Below, piece by piece: positions 33,893 through 47,010 of a stretch of DNA of 64,000 nt. Source of the stretch: Ehretia macrophylla. Its lineage: Eukaryota; Streptophyta; Magnoliopsida; Boraginales; Ehretiaceae. Each line of letters opens with the position of its first letter. Position 1 is the first letter of the stretch. The DNA lies in assembly GCA_037974665.1 (NCBI GenBank), contig CM075767.1, positions 19,112,840 to 19,176,839 of the forward strand, written 5' to 3'. The position numbers were made by a program, and so were the translations under genes. A model generated the notes under the pieces. It saw only the letters and a list, made by a program, of their open reading frames with translations. It had not been told where the DNA came from and did not search any database.

Positions 33893-33982
33893 TACCTTGA
33901 AATAAGTGATGAGGTTTTTCTACTTGGTACAACACGTGTGACAATCCAAATGATTCAAAAGATTAAGGTCGAATTTTAGAGA

Positions 33983-34056
33983 CCAAAATAAAGTAAAATC
34001 AGATATAGAGAAAAAGAAACCAAAATAAAGTAAAAACAAATATAGAGAAAAAGAGG
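33983..34056. repeat. Two-copy 37-bp tandem duplication
   Basis: ACCAAAATAAAGTAAAA followed by (TC/AC)A(G/A)ATATAGAGAAAAAGA occurs twice in direct succession. Confidence 0.7.
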
Positions 34057-35614
34057 AAATTAGGAGGCATGATGGAAAAAATCAAAAATAGTTGCAGCAA
34101 AAGCAGAAGATAATACAATCAGTATATACTAACCTGTAGTTGGAGTTATCAATGAGAATTGTTAACCACTCAAAATCAGAATTTAATAACGTTATTAATA
34201 AAAAGAATATTACTGATAGAGATTAACTTAATTTAAATCTTAAATTAAGATTTGATAGAATCTTATGATAGATAGGAAGTCTTACATAAATATAAGCTAT
34301 AAAATTGAATAATATGATTAGGATAATTGTCGGTAACATTAATCTATAAAAGTCTTTTTCAAAATTCAAAACTGATTTTGTAGTATATCAGCATATAAAT
34401 ATATCTACATATAATAATATGATTATTTAATTTTTTGAAAAAAATATTTGCAGATGCTTATAATGCAACACATGGCTAAACGGTTGCTCTCTTAGAAAAT
34501 ATAATGATAGTCAAAATAAGTAATAACTACTATGAACTCACTGAAGCCAGAATGTGACCTGATGGTGATGGTTTCTTTCTAAGTTATGTTAAAAGATTGT
34601 GTAAATCCAATTCACCTTATTTCTTCCTGGGTTTTTCAGAGTTTGTCCAATTTTTTGTACTTTTGAATCGTGAATTAACATAAGGTGCTTACTAACTTCC
34701 TCAATAATTAACAAAGAAACATTATGGTCGATATTTAAATTGCTTATGAAGTATGTATTTATCTTTTTTCTTTTTGGGGCAATAGTAAATAAATTCATCA
34801 AAATTACACAACCTGTTCTTACATAACAACTAACTAATAGAGTAAAGGTGATTGGGGTTGACATGCTCATAATTTGGCTTCATAATTAAGCTAATCGTCA
34901 ACTCATGGATAAATGAAGGCTAAGGAGGCAAAAGAATGAGCACAATTTGTTGTACGCTTGTATGGTTTTGGTATTTTGCAAATCTTCAGGATGATGTTTT
35001 GCTTGGCTTAAAAAATAAGTGCTTACAAGAAGAAGAATAAGGATAACTAACTACATAAGAAATTAGAGTAAAAGAATAAGGATAGTGAATAAAAAAAAAA
35101 AACTTAAAAAGAACAGTTTAGTAATTAAAAGATGAGCAGCTAATTTGGTAGCTTGGAATTGCAAAATTTACTTATTGAGTAAGGATTTGGGTAAAGTTTG
35201 AGAAATCTTAGATACAAATCTTGGATTTCTATTTTTAAAAAAAGTGCTTCCAAAAACAAAAAAAAATAAATTTGTAATGAATTCTACAAAATTTTATAGA
35301 ATTCATTTTTCCAAACAATATGATAAAGGAGAAAGAAATAAAGACGTTATTGGGTTCACCATGCTACTAAACGTGGTGAGCAAAGGCAAATATATATTTT
35401 TATCTCGGTAACTTCCAATATTCAGTTTTTTACCGTGTTCTATTTGGGTCCTATATATAATATCTTTGTCAACAATTTCACGCAATACATTTCACACTTG
35501 ATGTTATCTGTCACTAAATATAATCTATGAACTAAACTAATCCTTTTACACTAAAACTTATAACTATGGTTAAGAAGTATTAAATATGAAAATATTAACT
35601 AAATTAAATAATTA
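34057..35614. other. AT-rich spacer left of the Copia element
   Basis: No gene recognised. The open stretch at 34589-34870 on the minus strand shows no family motif. Confidence 0.3.
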
Positions 35615-36207
35615 TGTTAGTTTCTGGCTCTTTAATTAATTTGATAATTAAACAAATCAACTAAGTAAACTTGCAGGAAAATAAATTTGTTGCAACAAAT
35701 GTAAGGACACAGCAAATTTTAACGTGGTTCGCCCAACCGGGTCTACGTCCACGAGGCCACTCCCTAGCCTAACAAACCAATCCACTAAGTTTCAAGACAT
35801 TACAGACACCAATAGAAACTTACACAATTGAAGACTCCCTATTAACCCTTGCCTCCTAGGTGTAAGACTTCCTTAGTAGATTCTCTAGTTTAGGGTAGCT
35901 CCCCTCGACTTACAAAAGTTCTCTCCCGAGAATACATATTCTTCTCCCAAAAAATGTATACAAAAACATAAATTAAAGAGTCTTGAAACTCTAGATGGAT
36001 TGGTCAATACATATGTCATAAACAGACTATGTTGCAACACTAATTAAAACATTTAGTATATTCTGTTACACAACATATTGCAACTCGACCAGACACAGAC
36101 TACCTATAGCTAACTTCATGTTTCAGCTTTTTATTCTCTGCTCATTGCTCGTTGTACATTCAACAGAGAATTGAGACGCCTATTTATAGAGCTTGGTGTA
36201 GATGCCG

Positions 36208-38504
36208 TGTGATACCCCGAACCCAGCACTTCATTAATTACATTCATTAAATGGTTAACTTATATGTAACTTAGCTAATTACTTCATTTTTTTATATTTT
36301 CATAAATTCAACTGTTTCTTTTCATGCATTTTATATTTTTATAAAATACTACATATTTTTAGGGGACTATAGCCCTTGATCGTATGTGCATTGCATATCG
36401 AGATCAACGGAAAAAATTACTGAAATGTCTGATAAATAGTACCAGCGGGATTTTTCCAGAATTTTCAGATTTTTGGCATTTTGTTTTGCTGAAATTTAAT
36501 CACCCAAGTGACCCATTTACCTTTACTAAAATTCCCTAATTGCTTGACCCACCCTTTGACTATCTCATGAGAACATTATTAGCCAAGAAAAAAAAGGGGT
36601 AAAAAAAATGGTCAAAAAAAAGTTACGGGAATAGTAACTTCTTCAAAAAAAAAAAAAAATTGCTCCTTGCTTCATTCTTGCTTCCATTGCTTCCCAAATT
36701 GATTGTGCTTCATCCTCAGGACCTTAAGACCATTCTTTGATCTTCAAACGAGGTGAGGGACTGCATTATTTTTTGCATTTAGAGTTTGTTGCATATATGT
36801 TGAAATTCTTGAATTGTCAATTAATGCTATAATACTTGTTATGAATGCTTGTTATGAGTTCATTGGAGCCTAAAGAACTATCTTTTGTAGCCTACTATCA
36901 AATTCTATGGTTGAATGTTGAGATTGAATGAAGAAGATGATGAATAGTGCATGGAATTAGGGTTTTGAGAAAACTTGTTAATTAGGTTGAATCGAGGCTT
37001 TAATTAGGCTCTTTAGACATTAATGAAACTAGACCAAGGTTCACATGAGGTTGAATGGCTCGAAAATGAGTTAAAATGCAAAATTTGTAATCTTTAAAAA
37101 GGGGATATTTTCCGAAATACAATCCTGGCACGTTTGGGCTTAGGATTAGGTATCCTTAGGGGTATGGAAGTCCTTTTGGTGCTTTCGTTACGTGAATTTG
37201 GGGTCCAGATTGGGTAGCTATAGTTAAAACCCGCTCAGAGCCTCCCCAAGCTTTTGTCTCCAAACCGGGATTTTAAGACTTAGATAGGTGCCTTTTGACC
37301 TACCTAGGAATGTGAAATGGCTAGCTTGTTGATTTAGAACCTTGAACCTTGCGTGGGAGAATAAAAGCTTGGCTAAAGAAAGGGGAAAAGTAGTATTCGG
37401 CTATTTTCATACATATAGTGCTTGTAGAAGTTTTATGATGTATTTGTATGATTATCTAAAGTGTAATTGAGCTATTTGAGTAGGTTGTGGGGAAAGTTAT
37501 GTTGTTTGCCTCTTTTGAGACTTTTTAGCTATCTCGTATATATGTTGACTTATAATGTGATTAAATGCAAGGGCGGCCTACCTGGTCGACCTTCTTACTT
37601 GTTAATTGTTGTTCTAAATCTTGTGGATTGGTTTCGGGGTTGCACAACCTTTTCAGACATGGTAGCATCGAGAAACACAGGCGGCGTCAGGCTTGCCGTG
37701 CTCCCTCGACTACCATGGTGTCTATTCCTTTTCTCACTGAGTATACTCCACTACCCCAGAGGCATGGTTCACTTGCTGGGCATATGGACCTACCTCAGGA
37801 GAAAGGTTTATAGGATTGGGATACATCCGAAGTATCCCAATTTAGAGGAGTAAGGGTTTGTTGGCACTTGCGTGAAGTTCGTGGTTCGTGGTACGAGATT
37901 GAAGACAAAGTGGAACCGTATCCTTTTAATATGTGGTTAATTACTTGTTTACTTGGTTGTGTTATTTGGTGTTGGAAATGCTATTATTCTGTTGCATATT
38001 ATGTTGCACGCCCCGGTATGCTGCATCACCTCCCTTACTAGGTATTGGTTACTCATTCCTCGTTTTAAAATATTTCAGGGGCAGTTAGAATAACTACCTT
38101 GAGTGTCGTGTTGTTGGTTGCCTATCGCGCTGAGGTTGGATGCCTACATGTGAATTGTGTAAAGTTGTTGTTATATGATCTACTTTGAGGTTTGGCCTTG
38201 TATGAATTTGTTAGGCTTGAAGGAGTTTATGTTGTAATGTAAAGTTTAAGCTCGCGTTATTGGTAGTTGAGATGTAACAACTTCTATTGCTTTACTTTAT
38301 TGTCTAGTTGACTTGCATGCTTGTAAGGATAAAATGAATTGAGGTTGTGTATTATGGTTTTGTGGTTGTATATTGGTGTTTGCAAGACTATATAGGGAAA
38401 ACTCCATCCGTTTTTCCCTAAATTTCGTGCTCGGGGTTTGAAATTGGGTTGCGATTAGCATGGCCATTAGAGTCTCCGGTCTCGTGAGGGATCGGGGCGT
38501 TACA
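36208..38504 (+). mobile_element. Gypsy-type solo LTR nested in the Copia 3' LTR
   Basis: The 2297-bp insertion begins TGTGATACCCCGAACCC and ends ATCGGGGCGTTACA. It is flanked by a perfect 5-bp duplication, TGCCG (36203-36207 and 38505-38509). The uninterrupted Copia LTR at 42193-42200 shows the empty site with a single TGCCG. A GGTGAGGGA element near 36752, after a T-rich leader, resembles the splice-donor leader seen in the LTR starting at 62634. Open stretches near 37467-37853 show no family resemblance and are not called as genes. Confidence 0.9.
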
Positions 38505-38824
38505 TGCCGAGCATAGGTATGAGTGTCTTCAAAGTTATCTCTTTTGCACAAGAGTTCTTGATAGCTTGAACTTCATCACCTTATCACCTTATCCTCAAAG
38601 ATTTAGGAACTCTTCATAACATAAACTCTATTTGAACTTGGGCTCTTCTTGGCTTGAATACTTCTTGCACTAGAACTCCTCTTAACTCGAATTACACTTG
38701 CACTATAACACTTCAATCATCTTACCTACAATAACAAAATACAACACAAAATATCCACACAATAATATCCATAATTTTTACTAAAACATAGCCAATAAAA
38801 ATTAATAAAAATCAGATCCTAACA

Positions 38825-38845
38825 ACCCCTCCCCCCCCCCCCCCC
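38825..38845 (-). other. Polypurine tract of the Copia element
   Basis: On the minus strand this is a G-run ending GAGGGGT immediately before the 3' LTR, where plus-strand DNA synthesis of the retroelement is primed. Confidence 0.8.
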
Positions 38846-39247
38846 TTTGGCTTTGTTTTGGCAAAAATTCACAAGAAATGGTTAGCATAACAATCAGTCA
38901 AGTCAATCATCAAAATAAGTATTGTAACGCATCATCAAAATAAGCATTGTAAAGCATAATTGAGCAAAGCTCAAAACAGTTTTCCAGTCTTCTCTCTCTC
39001 TTCTTTTCTTTTTGCTTTTTTTTTTTCACTTTCATGAGTGAATAGAGTACAGAAATGGATAGAGAGACTTCTCTTTATATCCAAAGTCACTAAGAAGTTC
39101 AAATTCCTGCACTTGCAAACCATTAAAATCAGTTTCTCAATCAGATCAAAATATAGTGTGCACAAGAAGTATGGTTCAAAAAAATAAATCCCAAGTTGAA
39201 TTAATTATTAAACTTTCACATCTCTTGAGACTGATCACTTTCATGTT

Positions 39248-39612
39248 TCAATGCATGTGCCAACAGTAATTGATACAAATACCAATAGCTTTTCTCAAAA
39301 CTTCAAATTTCACAGAGTCAAGTGCCTTAGTGAAAAAGTCTGCTAGTTGATGTTCTGTTGCAACATATTGTAGAACAACCTTTTTTGTTTCAACAAGTTC
39401 ACAAATTAAATAGTGTCGTATATCAATGTGCTTAGTTCGTGAATGTTGCACAGGGTTTTAGAAATGTTTATGACATTAGTATTATCACAAAAAATAATAA
39501 AAACTCCATGTTCAATACCATAGTCTTCTAACATTTGCTTCACAAATTCATCAGCCTTGCTTTTAGATGTTGCACGAAAAACTTTATTATCTACATAAAT
39601 TTGTGCAATCAA
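39248..39612 (-). pseudogene. Copia reverse transcriptase / RNase H fragment
   Basis: AQIYVDNKVFRATS corresponds to the reverse transcriptase YVDD box, with the second Asp changed to Asn. A few dozen residues later the sequence jumps to the RNase H end (FIIFCDNTNVINISK, then frameshifted KHIDIRHYLICELV and VATEHQLADFFTKALD). The core between them is deleted and a frameshift lies near 39450. This copy cannot encode active enzyme. Confidence 0.9.
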
Positions 39613-39824
39613 AATCTCTTAACCAAATTTCTTAATGAATAGAGTTTTATCAACTCCCCATTTCTTGTAGCCTTTTTCAAGTTGTGAGGTAAAGCACACA
39701 TACTTGTCCATTTCCTTGTAGTTCACCCTAAGTTTACCTCGAGTTTGACCTCTTCATGAATGGAGCCAACAACATCTTCTGCTGAGTGATTTTTGTGAAC
39801 ATTAGCAAGTGGTTTCTGAGGTTT

Positions 39825-40169
39825 TTACTGCAAATTACTGCTTCCAAAAGTTTCTAATTTTTCCAGATTTGTTGCACCTCTTGTTGCATCATCATCTAAA
39901 ACATCATCGTTGGTTGCTTCACCTGTTGTTACGACATCTTTTGCAACAGGCTTGGTTTTCATATAGTTAACATCATCTTTTGGATCATCTGCTACAACTT
40001 GCTTGCTGATCTGACATAGTCCGCATACCTTGAGTTTTTTACAATTTAGCTTTGGAATACCTCGTACTGTTCTTGTATTTACAATCTTGTCAAGCATTTT
40101 ATAGTTTACATGACCTAACTTTTGGTGCCAGATTTTCGCATTATCATGAGAATTATTTTGACAAAACAA
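39825..40169 (-). pseudogene. Copia GAG-pre-integrase fragment
   Basis: WHQKLGHVNYKMLDKIV and CGLCQISKQ form the H..H...C..C zinc-binding module before the Copia integrase. The catalytic integrase core does not follow. Instead there is an acidic, threonine-rich stretch (DVLDDDATRG). Confidence 0.9.
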
Positions 40170-40702
40170 AGTCTGTGCACATTATGAGGTAAACATATAA
40201 CAATTGTTTGTCGATCTAGTTCCTGCAAGAACACAATTGTTAGATTTATCAAACACTTGACACTCATCCTTGGTGAACTTGACAGACAATTCTTGATCGC
40301 ACAACTGATTAATACTTATGAGATTTGCTTTCAACCCTTCAACATGAAGAACCTTCTTTAATCTTGGAAACCTTCAATAGCAAGAGTTCCTTTCCCAAGA
40401 ACTCGACATTTCTCACCATCACCAAAAGTTACTTGACCTTCTGAGCAACTTCGATAATTTGTCAACATAACACGATCACCTATCATATGTCTATAACAAC
40501 CACTATCAAAATATCACGAGTTAGTGGTACAAGCTTGCAACGAGGTGTAAGCAACTAGACAAGTGTGCACAGTTTTTCTTACCCATATTTGTTTCAAGTG
40601 TTGTTGTGACAAATCAATCCTTAGTTTTGCTGACTTCCCCGCCGTACCATAAAAGAAAGAATTACCAAATCTAGCTCTCTCCAGCTCGCCAATATCCCGC
40701 TA

Positions 40703-41548
40703 CTATCGTGGTCTAATCTGGCCCGGAACGCTGCAGTAAGGACAGAGTGAAACAAATCTCCTTTGCTTTTCTTCTGAAATTTTTCCCTTTGTCACAAGCG
40801 CTGTTGCAACATGCAGTTCCAGCTTTGGCTCCTTGGATTCTTTGACAAATATAGTTTTTCCAGTTAAAAGACCTTTTTGGAACCCAAGTTCAGTGTGATC
40901 TCCATTTGGCTTTTGAATTGACAACATATGATCAAGCTTCAAAGTACCTGAATTCAACATCTTCACATTTTGCTGAGTCTGTTTCAGCTTCAGTTGCAAC
41001 TCTTTTATCTTCAGTTGACTCTTGGTTGCTTGGATCTGATGGTTTCTCATAGATTTTAAAAATTCAGCATTTTGTTCCTCCAACTCATTGATCTTTTCTT
41101 CTAACTCTTGATTCTTCTTGCATACGATTAGCCAATTTTCATACATCTCCTTGTATGCTTTCATGATTCCTTCTTCATCCAGATCATCATCACTATCTGT
41201 TTCTGAATTTGTGATGCTGTCATCTGATAGCACCTATTTTGTTGTGGACGTTGTTGCGACAGATGGTGCGACATTAGCTGAAACTGTCTTTACGCCATTC
41301 TGCCCTCTTGCAACAGTGAATGCAACATAGTTGCTGGTGTGACCTGTGTCACTTTCAGAAGAGTCTTTTGAATCTTCATCACTCCAAGTGGTATTCATGG
41401 CTCTGTTTTTTTTCTTCAAGGTATTTGCACATTCAGCCTGTATATGACCAAATCCTTTGCACTCCCTGCACTGAATACCTTTATTTCTCTTTTTTTCCTC
41501 GTAAGTTCTTCCATCACGAATTGTGTCCATATCTGCAAAAATAACCAT
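40703..41548 (-). pseudogene. Copia gag with zinc knuckle and coiled coil
   Basis: The upstream part (41548-41234) has the CCHC knuckle CRECKGFGHIQAEC and a Ser/Asp-rich tail. An in-frame stop at the junction separates it from 41233-40703, which has an acidic start (DSDDDLDEE) and a long heptad-like coiled coil rich in Glu, Lys, Leu and Gln. This layout fits gag proteins of the larger Copia lineages such as SIRE or Tork. It is non-autonomous coding debris, not a host gene. Confidence 0.85.
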
Positions 41549-41605
41549 AAAAACTTTTCCAAAGATCTAACTGAGTTAGATCAGTAACCTTCTCTTGATG
41601 CCAAT

Positions 41606-42512
41606 TGTTGATTACTGGTTCTTTAATTAATTTGATAATTAAACAAATCAACTAAGTAAACTTGCAGGAAAGTAAATTTGTTGCAACAAATGTAAGGACA
41701 TAGCAAATTTTAACGTGGTTCGCCCAACCAGGTCTACGTCCACGATGCCACTCCCTAGCCTAACAAACCAATCAACTAAGTTTCAAGATATTACAGACAC
41801 CTATGGAAATTTATGCAATTGAAGACTCCCTCTTAACCTTTGCCGCCTAGGTGTAAGACTCCCTTAGTAGATTCTCTAGTTTGGCGAGCTCCCCTCGACT
41901 TACAAAAGTTCTATCACGAGAACACACATTCTTTTCCCAAAAAATGTATACAAAAACATAAATTAAAGAGTGTTGAAACTCTAGATGGATTGGTCAATAC
42001 ATATGTCACAAACAGACTGTGTTACAACACTAATTAAAACATTCAGTACACTCTGTTACACAACATATTGCAACACAACCAGACACAGACTACCTATAGC
42101 TAACTTCATATTTCAGCTTTTTATTCTCTGCTTATTGCTCGTTGTACATTCAACATAGAATTGAGACGCCTATTTATGGAGCTTGGTGCAGATGCCGAGG
42201 ATAGGTAGAAGTGTCTTCAAAGTTATCTCTTTTGCACAAAAGTTCTTGATAGCTTGAACTTCATCACCTTATCACCTTATTCTCAAAGATGTAGGAACTC
42301 TTCATAACATAAACTCTATTTGAACATGGACTCTTCTTGGCTTGAATACTTCTTGCACTAGAACTCCTTTTAACTCGAATTACACTTGCATTATAACACT
42401 TCAATCATCTTACCTACAATAACAAAATTCAACACAAAATATCCACACAATAATATCCATAATTTTTGCTAAACTATAGGCAATAAAAATTAATAAAAAT
42501 CAGATTCTAACA
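41606..42512 (-). repeat. 5' LTR of the Copia element
   Basis: 907 bp. It is nearly collinear with 35615-36207 plus 38510-38824, and it preserves the empty target site of the nested solo LTR. Confidence 0.9.
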
Positions 42513-43800
42513 ATTTCATTTATTTAAATCAAATCGTATTAAATTCAGTTAAAGACTGCAAATTATCAAACTAAAAAACTCATCAAACTACAAGATAACA
42601 AGAAAATTTGATTTAGTTGATATTTTGGTATTTATACTTTTTAGTCATAGTAAAAGACTAGTGTAGCTTATTGGCTTAGCCAAAAAAAAAAAAACCTAAT
42701 GTAGAAGGATTAATCTAGTTTTTAAATTATATTTGTGATACGTGACATTAGTCAAAATGTGTATTATAAAAAAATATAGACAAAAATATTTTCGAGGAGG
42801 CAGATCCTTTCGCCTCACCACATAGCAGTCAGATAGTTGTTATAGTGTTGAACTTGGCATTGGGATAAGATCAGAATTATATCTTAAACCGTCAGAATGG
42901 GTGCAGCGGTATTGCCGACAATTTGATTGTGTTGTGTAGTCGTGCAAAGGATGGTTGAACCCTCAGAGACATGATTAAGGTAATGGTGAAGCTTGATTGC
43001 ACAAAGATGGTTGTTCACAAATTTTACCAAAGAGGCCTCTAGATTGAGTATTAAGAAAGCTTCTTTTTTTTTGGCAAAAAGTTCAGAAGTTTACGAGCCA
43101 CACTAATAATAAAAGAAAAAAATGTAAAGACAAACTTTAATTTTTGTCCTTATTGATCATGTGTGAGATACAAGTCGGCAAATTTACATCTAAATGAATC
43201 ACTAAAATCCATGGAATGGCTTTAGTGGGTGATTTAAGACTGCATAAATGTTTAATGGGCCTCTAGAATTATACTTGTAAAGGATAGTTAATTTTCTAAA
43301 AAGTAATAATTTATGTCAATGAAATAATGCTTCACCTTTCTTTTTTATTGTAAAAATTGTTGGTGAATGTAAATATCTCTTTATTTAGTAAGAACTCTTA
43401 TCATATAAATTACGTTAAACTAAGATGACATATAGCAATTTTCTTAATTAAATGAAACAATAAGGTATAGTGAAAAAAAAAATCATATACTTTGTTAGTT
43501 GATAATATAATAATCGATCAGTTGAGAAAAAAAAGATTCTCATAAGTTTTTCTTACCAAAATTTTATATCTCCTATTTCTTAGATGAGTATTCTTTCATT
43601 TTTCCCTTTTCCCATGGAAAAATTCAAAGGGATGATGAGATTCTCTATTTCCTCAAGAAGTATTTATTCATACGAGAATAAACCAAGAAAGATGGGCTTA
43701 ATTCCGTGGAAATATAACTTTATCTTGTTGGTTACACCAAGCAAAGTGATGCCCATTTTGTCAACCACTAGGATAGAAAGATGATGGTGGTAACGCCAAT
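42513..43800. other. AT-rich spacer between retroelements
   Basis: GGCTTAGCC followed by an A-run at about 42673-42696 looks like the plus-strand 3' end of the LINE family seen at 2192 and 6438. Otherwise no gene is recognised. Confidence 0.4.
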
Positions 43801-44361
43801 TCGTCCAATTTATTCAACAGAATTCAATTTTCTACACAATCAATGACGTTGCTTAATCGACAAACCCACTTTTTGCATCACTCATTTAGTCGCTTGATCT
43901 TTCCTTTCCTGCAAGCGGTTTGCCTCCCGGCTGCTCGTGTGGATGAGATTATTACATTCATTTATTGTGTTCAACAAATCCTTACATGTGTAAGAGGGAT
44001 TATTTTTTAGTTTTGCACGTGAAAAGTGATAATTCATGCTCTGATACAATATTAAATTATCAGATGATCATCTTACGCTATTAATAAGAGATTATATATA
44101 TTACATTCATTTATTGTTTTCAAACATTTTTCGTTTACTCATTTGATCAACATTTTTTTGGTTGAGTAACAAGCTTAAGACTTGCATTTTTTGTTTACTT
44201 GTTCATTTAACATCATAGGGTCTTCATGATATGAAATGCATCATGCTAACACTTCTTTTACAAAAAAAAAAAAAATTGGAGGAGGCAAAAGCGGTACTAT
44301 TCTAAATGAAAATCACAAGGATAGTCACACCCATTCTGTCTTTTTCTAACAAAACCTGAAG

Positions 44362-44785
44362 CTAAGCGGGCATGTAATCAAGAATCAAAGTGTCAATGGA
44401 GAATTGAGAACTAAAGTTGACGAGCCACTCAACACATGAGTTAGTTTTCAGGTGAAAGTTCTTTTGAGGTACCTTTAACTTCCAGGTGTCAAGTCCCTTT
44501 ATCTTTAGTAAGGCGGCGTAACAACGCCATGTTGCCAATTGGTCTCCCCTTAGCGTGCCTACCCCCAAGGCGTTGGGAACCTCATTGTTTGATGATATTG
44601 GGATACCACGACTCGAAGTTTTGTTAGAGCTACCTGCCTAGGATCCCATTATATGCCGACTCACAGTCTAATACAACAAGGTTCACCATTATCATAACCT
44701 TCCAATATCTCTCTCCCATAGTCATTGGGAGGCTGATAACTCCTTCTGGACAGAAAGCCTCACATGTGAACCCAGACAATGAGCC
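44362..44785 (-). pseudogene. Gypsy protease-region fragment
   Basis: The motifs CPEGVISLPMTMG and VVLDCESAYNGILGR match the region after the aspartic protease in Tat/Ogre-type polyproteins (LPV..G.......F.V.D..SAYN.ILGRP). On the other side of the inserted solo LTR the reading frame resumes at 47011 with DRLRPL. Confidence 0.8.
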
Positions 44786-44790
44786 CCTCA

Positions 44791-47010
44791 TGTTAGAGAT
44801 ATTCCCTAATGCTACATATTTGGATGACATATTTTAGGGCATTTTGACATTAACTTGTACATTATGACATTTATGTCTATATGTGTGTTTTCATATTAAC
44901 ATGATTAGTACATTCATATTCTCCTTCTTTACGTGTATGAATGAGTCCCTAATATTTTCATTAGAGGAATGTATTCTAAAAGCGTTTAGAATATGTTGGC
45001 ATATTTTCTTAATATGATAAGTACTTAAAGTATTCATAGTCCTTAGATTATTTGATTAGGACTTCAATAATCTATTACGGATTATCACATGTGTTGTTAC
45101 CTTTGATTAACATATGAATGTTAATGATAAATGATGGTGAGTCACGTGCCATAACAGCATAGGGATACAACTAACAAACATGTGAGTGACTATTAGTTAA
45201 ATAGTTCACTGAATGTGACGTGAATAATAACTTACATGACTTTGGATTAATAATTTGTTATTCGTTGCGATTGTGCATGTAATCCTTAGACTTGAGACAT
45301 TATGACTGTCATATGTATTGGGATTTGATTCTAGTGTTTGGATAATGTTTGTCTTGACAAACGGGATGAGATGCGTCCGCTCGTATTTTCATTCGTCCTG
45401 TATAGTGATTGACTAGTAATAGTCAAGATAGGATCCATTAACCTCCGGCGTGAGGCGATATCCTATGCTATCTAAGCTTGGTTGTTTAATGAAAAAATCC
45501 TTGGCCAAGGTATAAATGATGGAAAAGAAGATTTTCATGTGTCATCTCTCATTACACCAATTAGATCTATGCATGGTATCAAGTTTATGAACTTAATCAA
45601 ATCATGATTCTTACTCGACGGTACAATTAATGGAAAGATTGGATTGCACGATAATCGACGACCATAAATTGATTTACTTGAATAGGACTTCATTGTTTTA
45701 TAAAATGTCTTGATACGTTAGTAGCTAGAACGTCACTCAATGACTCTAAGGGTGTTTTGAGAATGACGGGAGACATTCTCTAAACAAATCGAATACTTTG
45801 ATTAACATTGCAAGTGTTCAACGTTTCTTCAGTGCTATATAGTGGTGAATCTAGAAAATCATACACAATAGAGCATGGTGAATGGTTTTTCTATTGAGCT
45901 TACATTCGATTTTTTCTTGAATTGTTAAAGTGTTAACAATTGTATTTAGTTTCTCTTGAATTGTTAAGGAGTTAACAATGGTGTAATTGACCTTAAAAGT
46001 TATTGGGGCCAATATGCAATTATTATTAAGTTTTGGGACTAATGTGTGAAAATGTTGTTTTCATAATTCAGCTAATGATGATTAGGTTGAATATTTAAAT
46101 ACCTTAGTGGAAGAATACTACACAATATACATATGATGTATATATGTATTTTTATCTTCCAAGAAAGTCAACTCCACATTAAATCTACATTATTATCTTA
46201 ATAATAATATGGCCAATTATACACCTAATACATATAATAGATATATATTATATTCTAGATTATATGTATATGATGTACATGTACATGGAAGACAAAATAT
46301 ATCTTCCTTGTCTTATATGATAGGGGACAATATACAAACACAACCAAGATTCAAGAAAAGTTGTCTTCTATTTGCTTTCAAAGGGAGACAAGACAACCGT
46401 GAAAGAAGACTTGTCTTCTTTCTACTCTTCTCCACACGTTGGAGAGCACAAAACAAGAAGAAGTTGTCTTCTTCATTATGTGTGCTAAGCCTCCATGGCT
46501 GATTTCAACTCTTCAAAGAGAAAAACACCATGGCTGAAAAATGAAGCAAAATGAGAAGAAGTTGTCTTCTCTTCTTCTTCATGAAAACGCAGCCAAGACT
46601 AAGAAAGAATAAAGAAAAGGTTTTGCTATCTTCTTCATAAACAAGCTCATAAATCTTCCATGGTAGATCTAGCATAAAACAGCCATGAAGATGGAGAAGC
46701 CATTCTTTGCTTGTGTGGACCGACTAGAGCTCTTGTACTTTCAAGAGGTGGTATCTTCCATCAAGTGAGCAAATTTTTAGATTTATGGCTTCTATGAGAT
46801 GTCTTCAAGAGGTATATTTTTCTTCTATCTCTTGTCAATATATAGATTTGCTATATATATGTTTTGCATATGTTAATCACATGATATCAAGATTAGAGTT
46901 TCATATGAACATTATGCTTCGAATTCCAAACATTTTTTAACTTCATGTTATGCTTTCGCTTGATTCTTAGCTAGATGATGTTCATAACTCTAAATACATT
47001 AGGTCCTTCA
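44791..47010. mobile_element. Solo LTR (2.2 kb) inserted in the Gypsy protease region
   Basis: The insertion starts TGTTAGAGATATTCC and ends TAGGTCCTTCA. It is flanked by a perfect 5-bp duplication, CCTCA (44786-44790 and 47011-47015). Removing it restores continuity of the Gypsy reading frame. No second LTR or coding interior is seen. The orientation is not settled. Confidence 0.8.

Larger units (their letters stand above)
35615..42512 (-). mobile_element. Copia LTR retrotransposon, internally deleted, minus strand
   Basis: The right (5') LTR spans 41606-42512 (907 bp). The left (3') LTR spans 35615-38824 including a 2.3-kb nested insertion, and its own length is also about 908 bp. Both begin TGTT(G/A)... 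and end (C/T)CTAACA on the plus strand, and they are very similar. A C-run at 38825-38845 is the polypurine tract of the minus strand, next to the 3' LTR. The primer site inside the 5' LTR is degenerate (TTGGCATCAAGAG). Coding pieces lie in the order gag, GAG-pre-integrase, reverse transcriptase/RNase H. Most of integrase and reverse transcriptase is deleted. Target duplication is unclear (AATTA against AATTT at best). Confidence 0.9.

Noticed and set aside
33626-33944. Apparent proteins rich in Cys-Val or His-Thr across the microsatellite
   Set aside because: They are translations of CA/TA simple repeats on both strands, not genes.
37467-37853. Overlapping open stretches of 128 and 82 codons on the plus strand
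   Set aside because: They lie inside a solo LTR bounded by TGCCG duplications and show no family motif.
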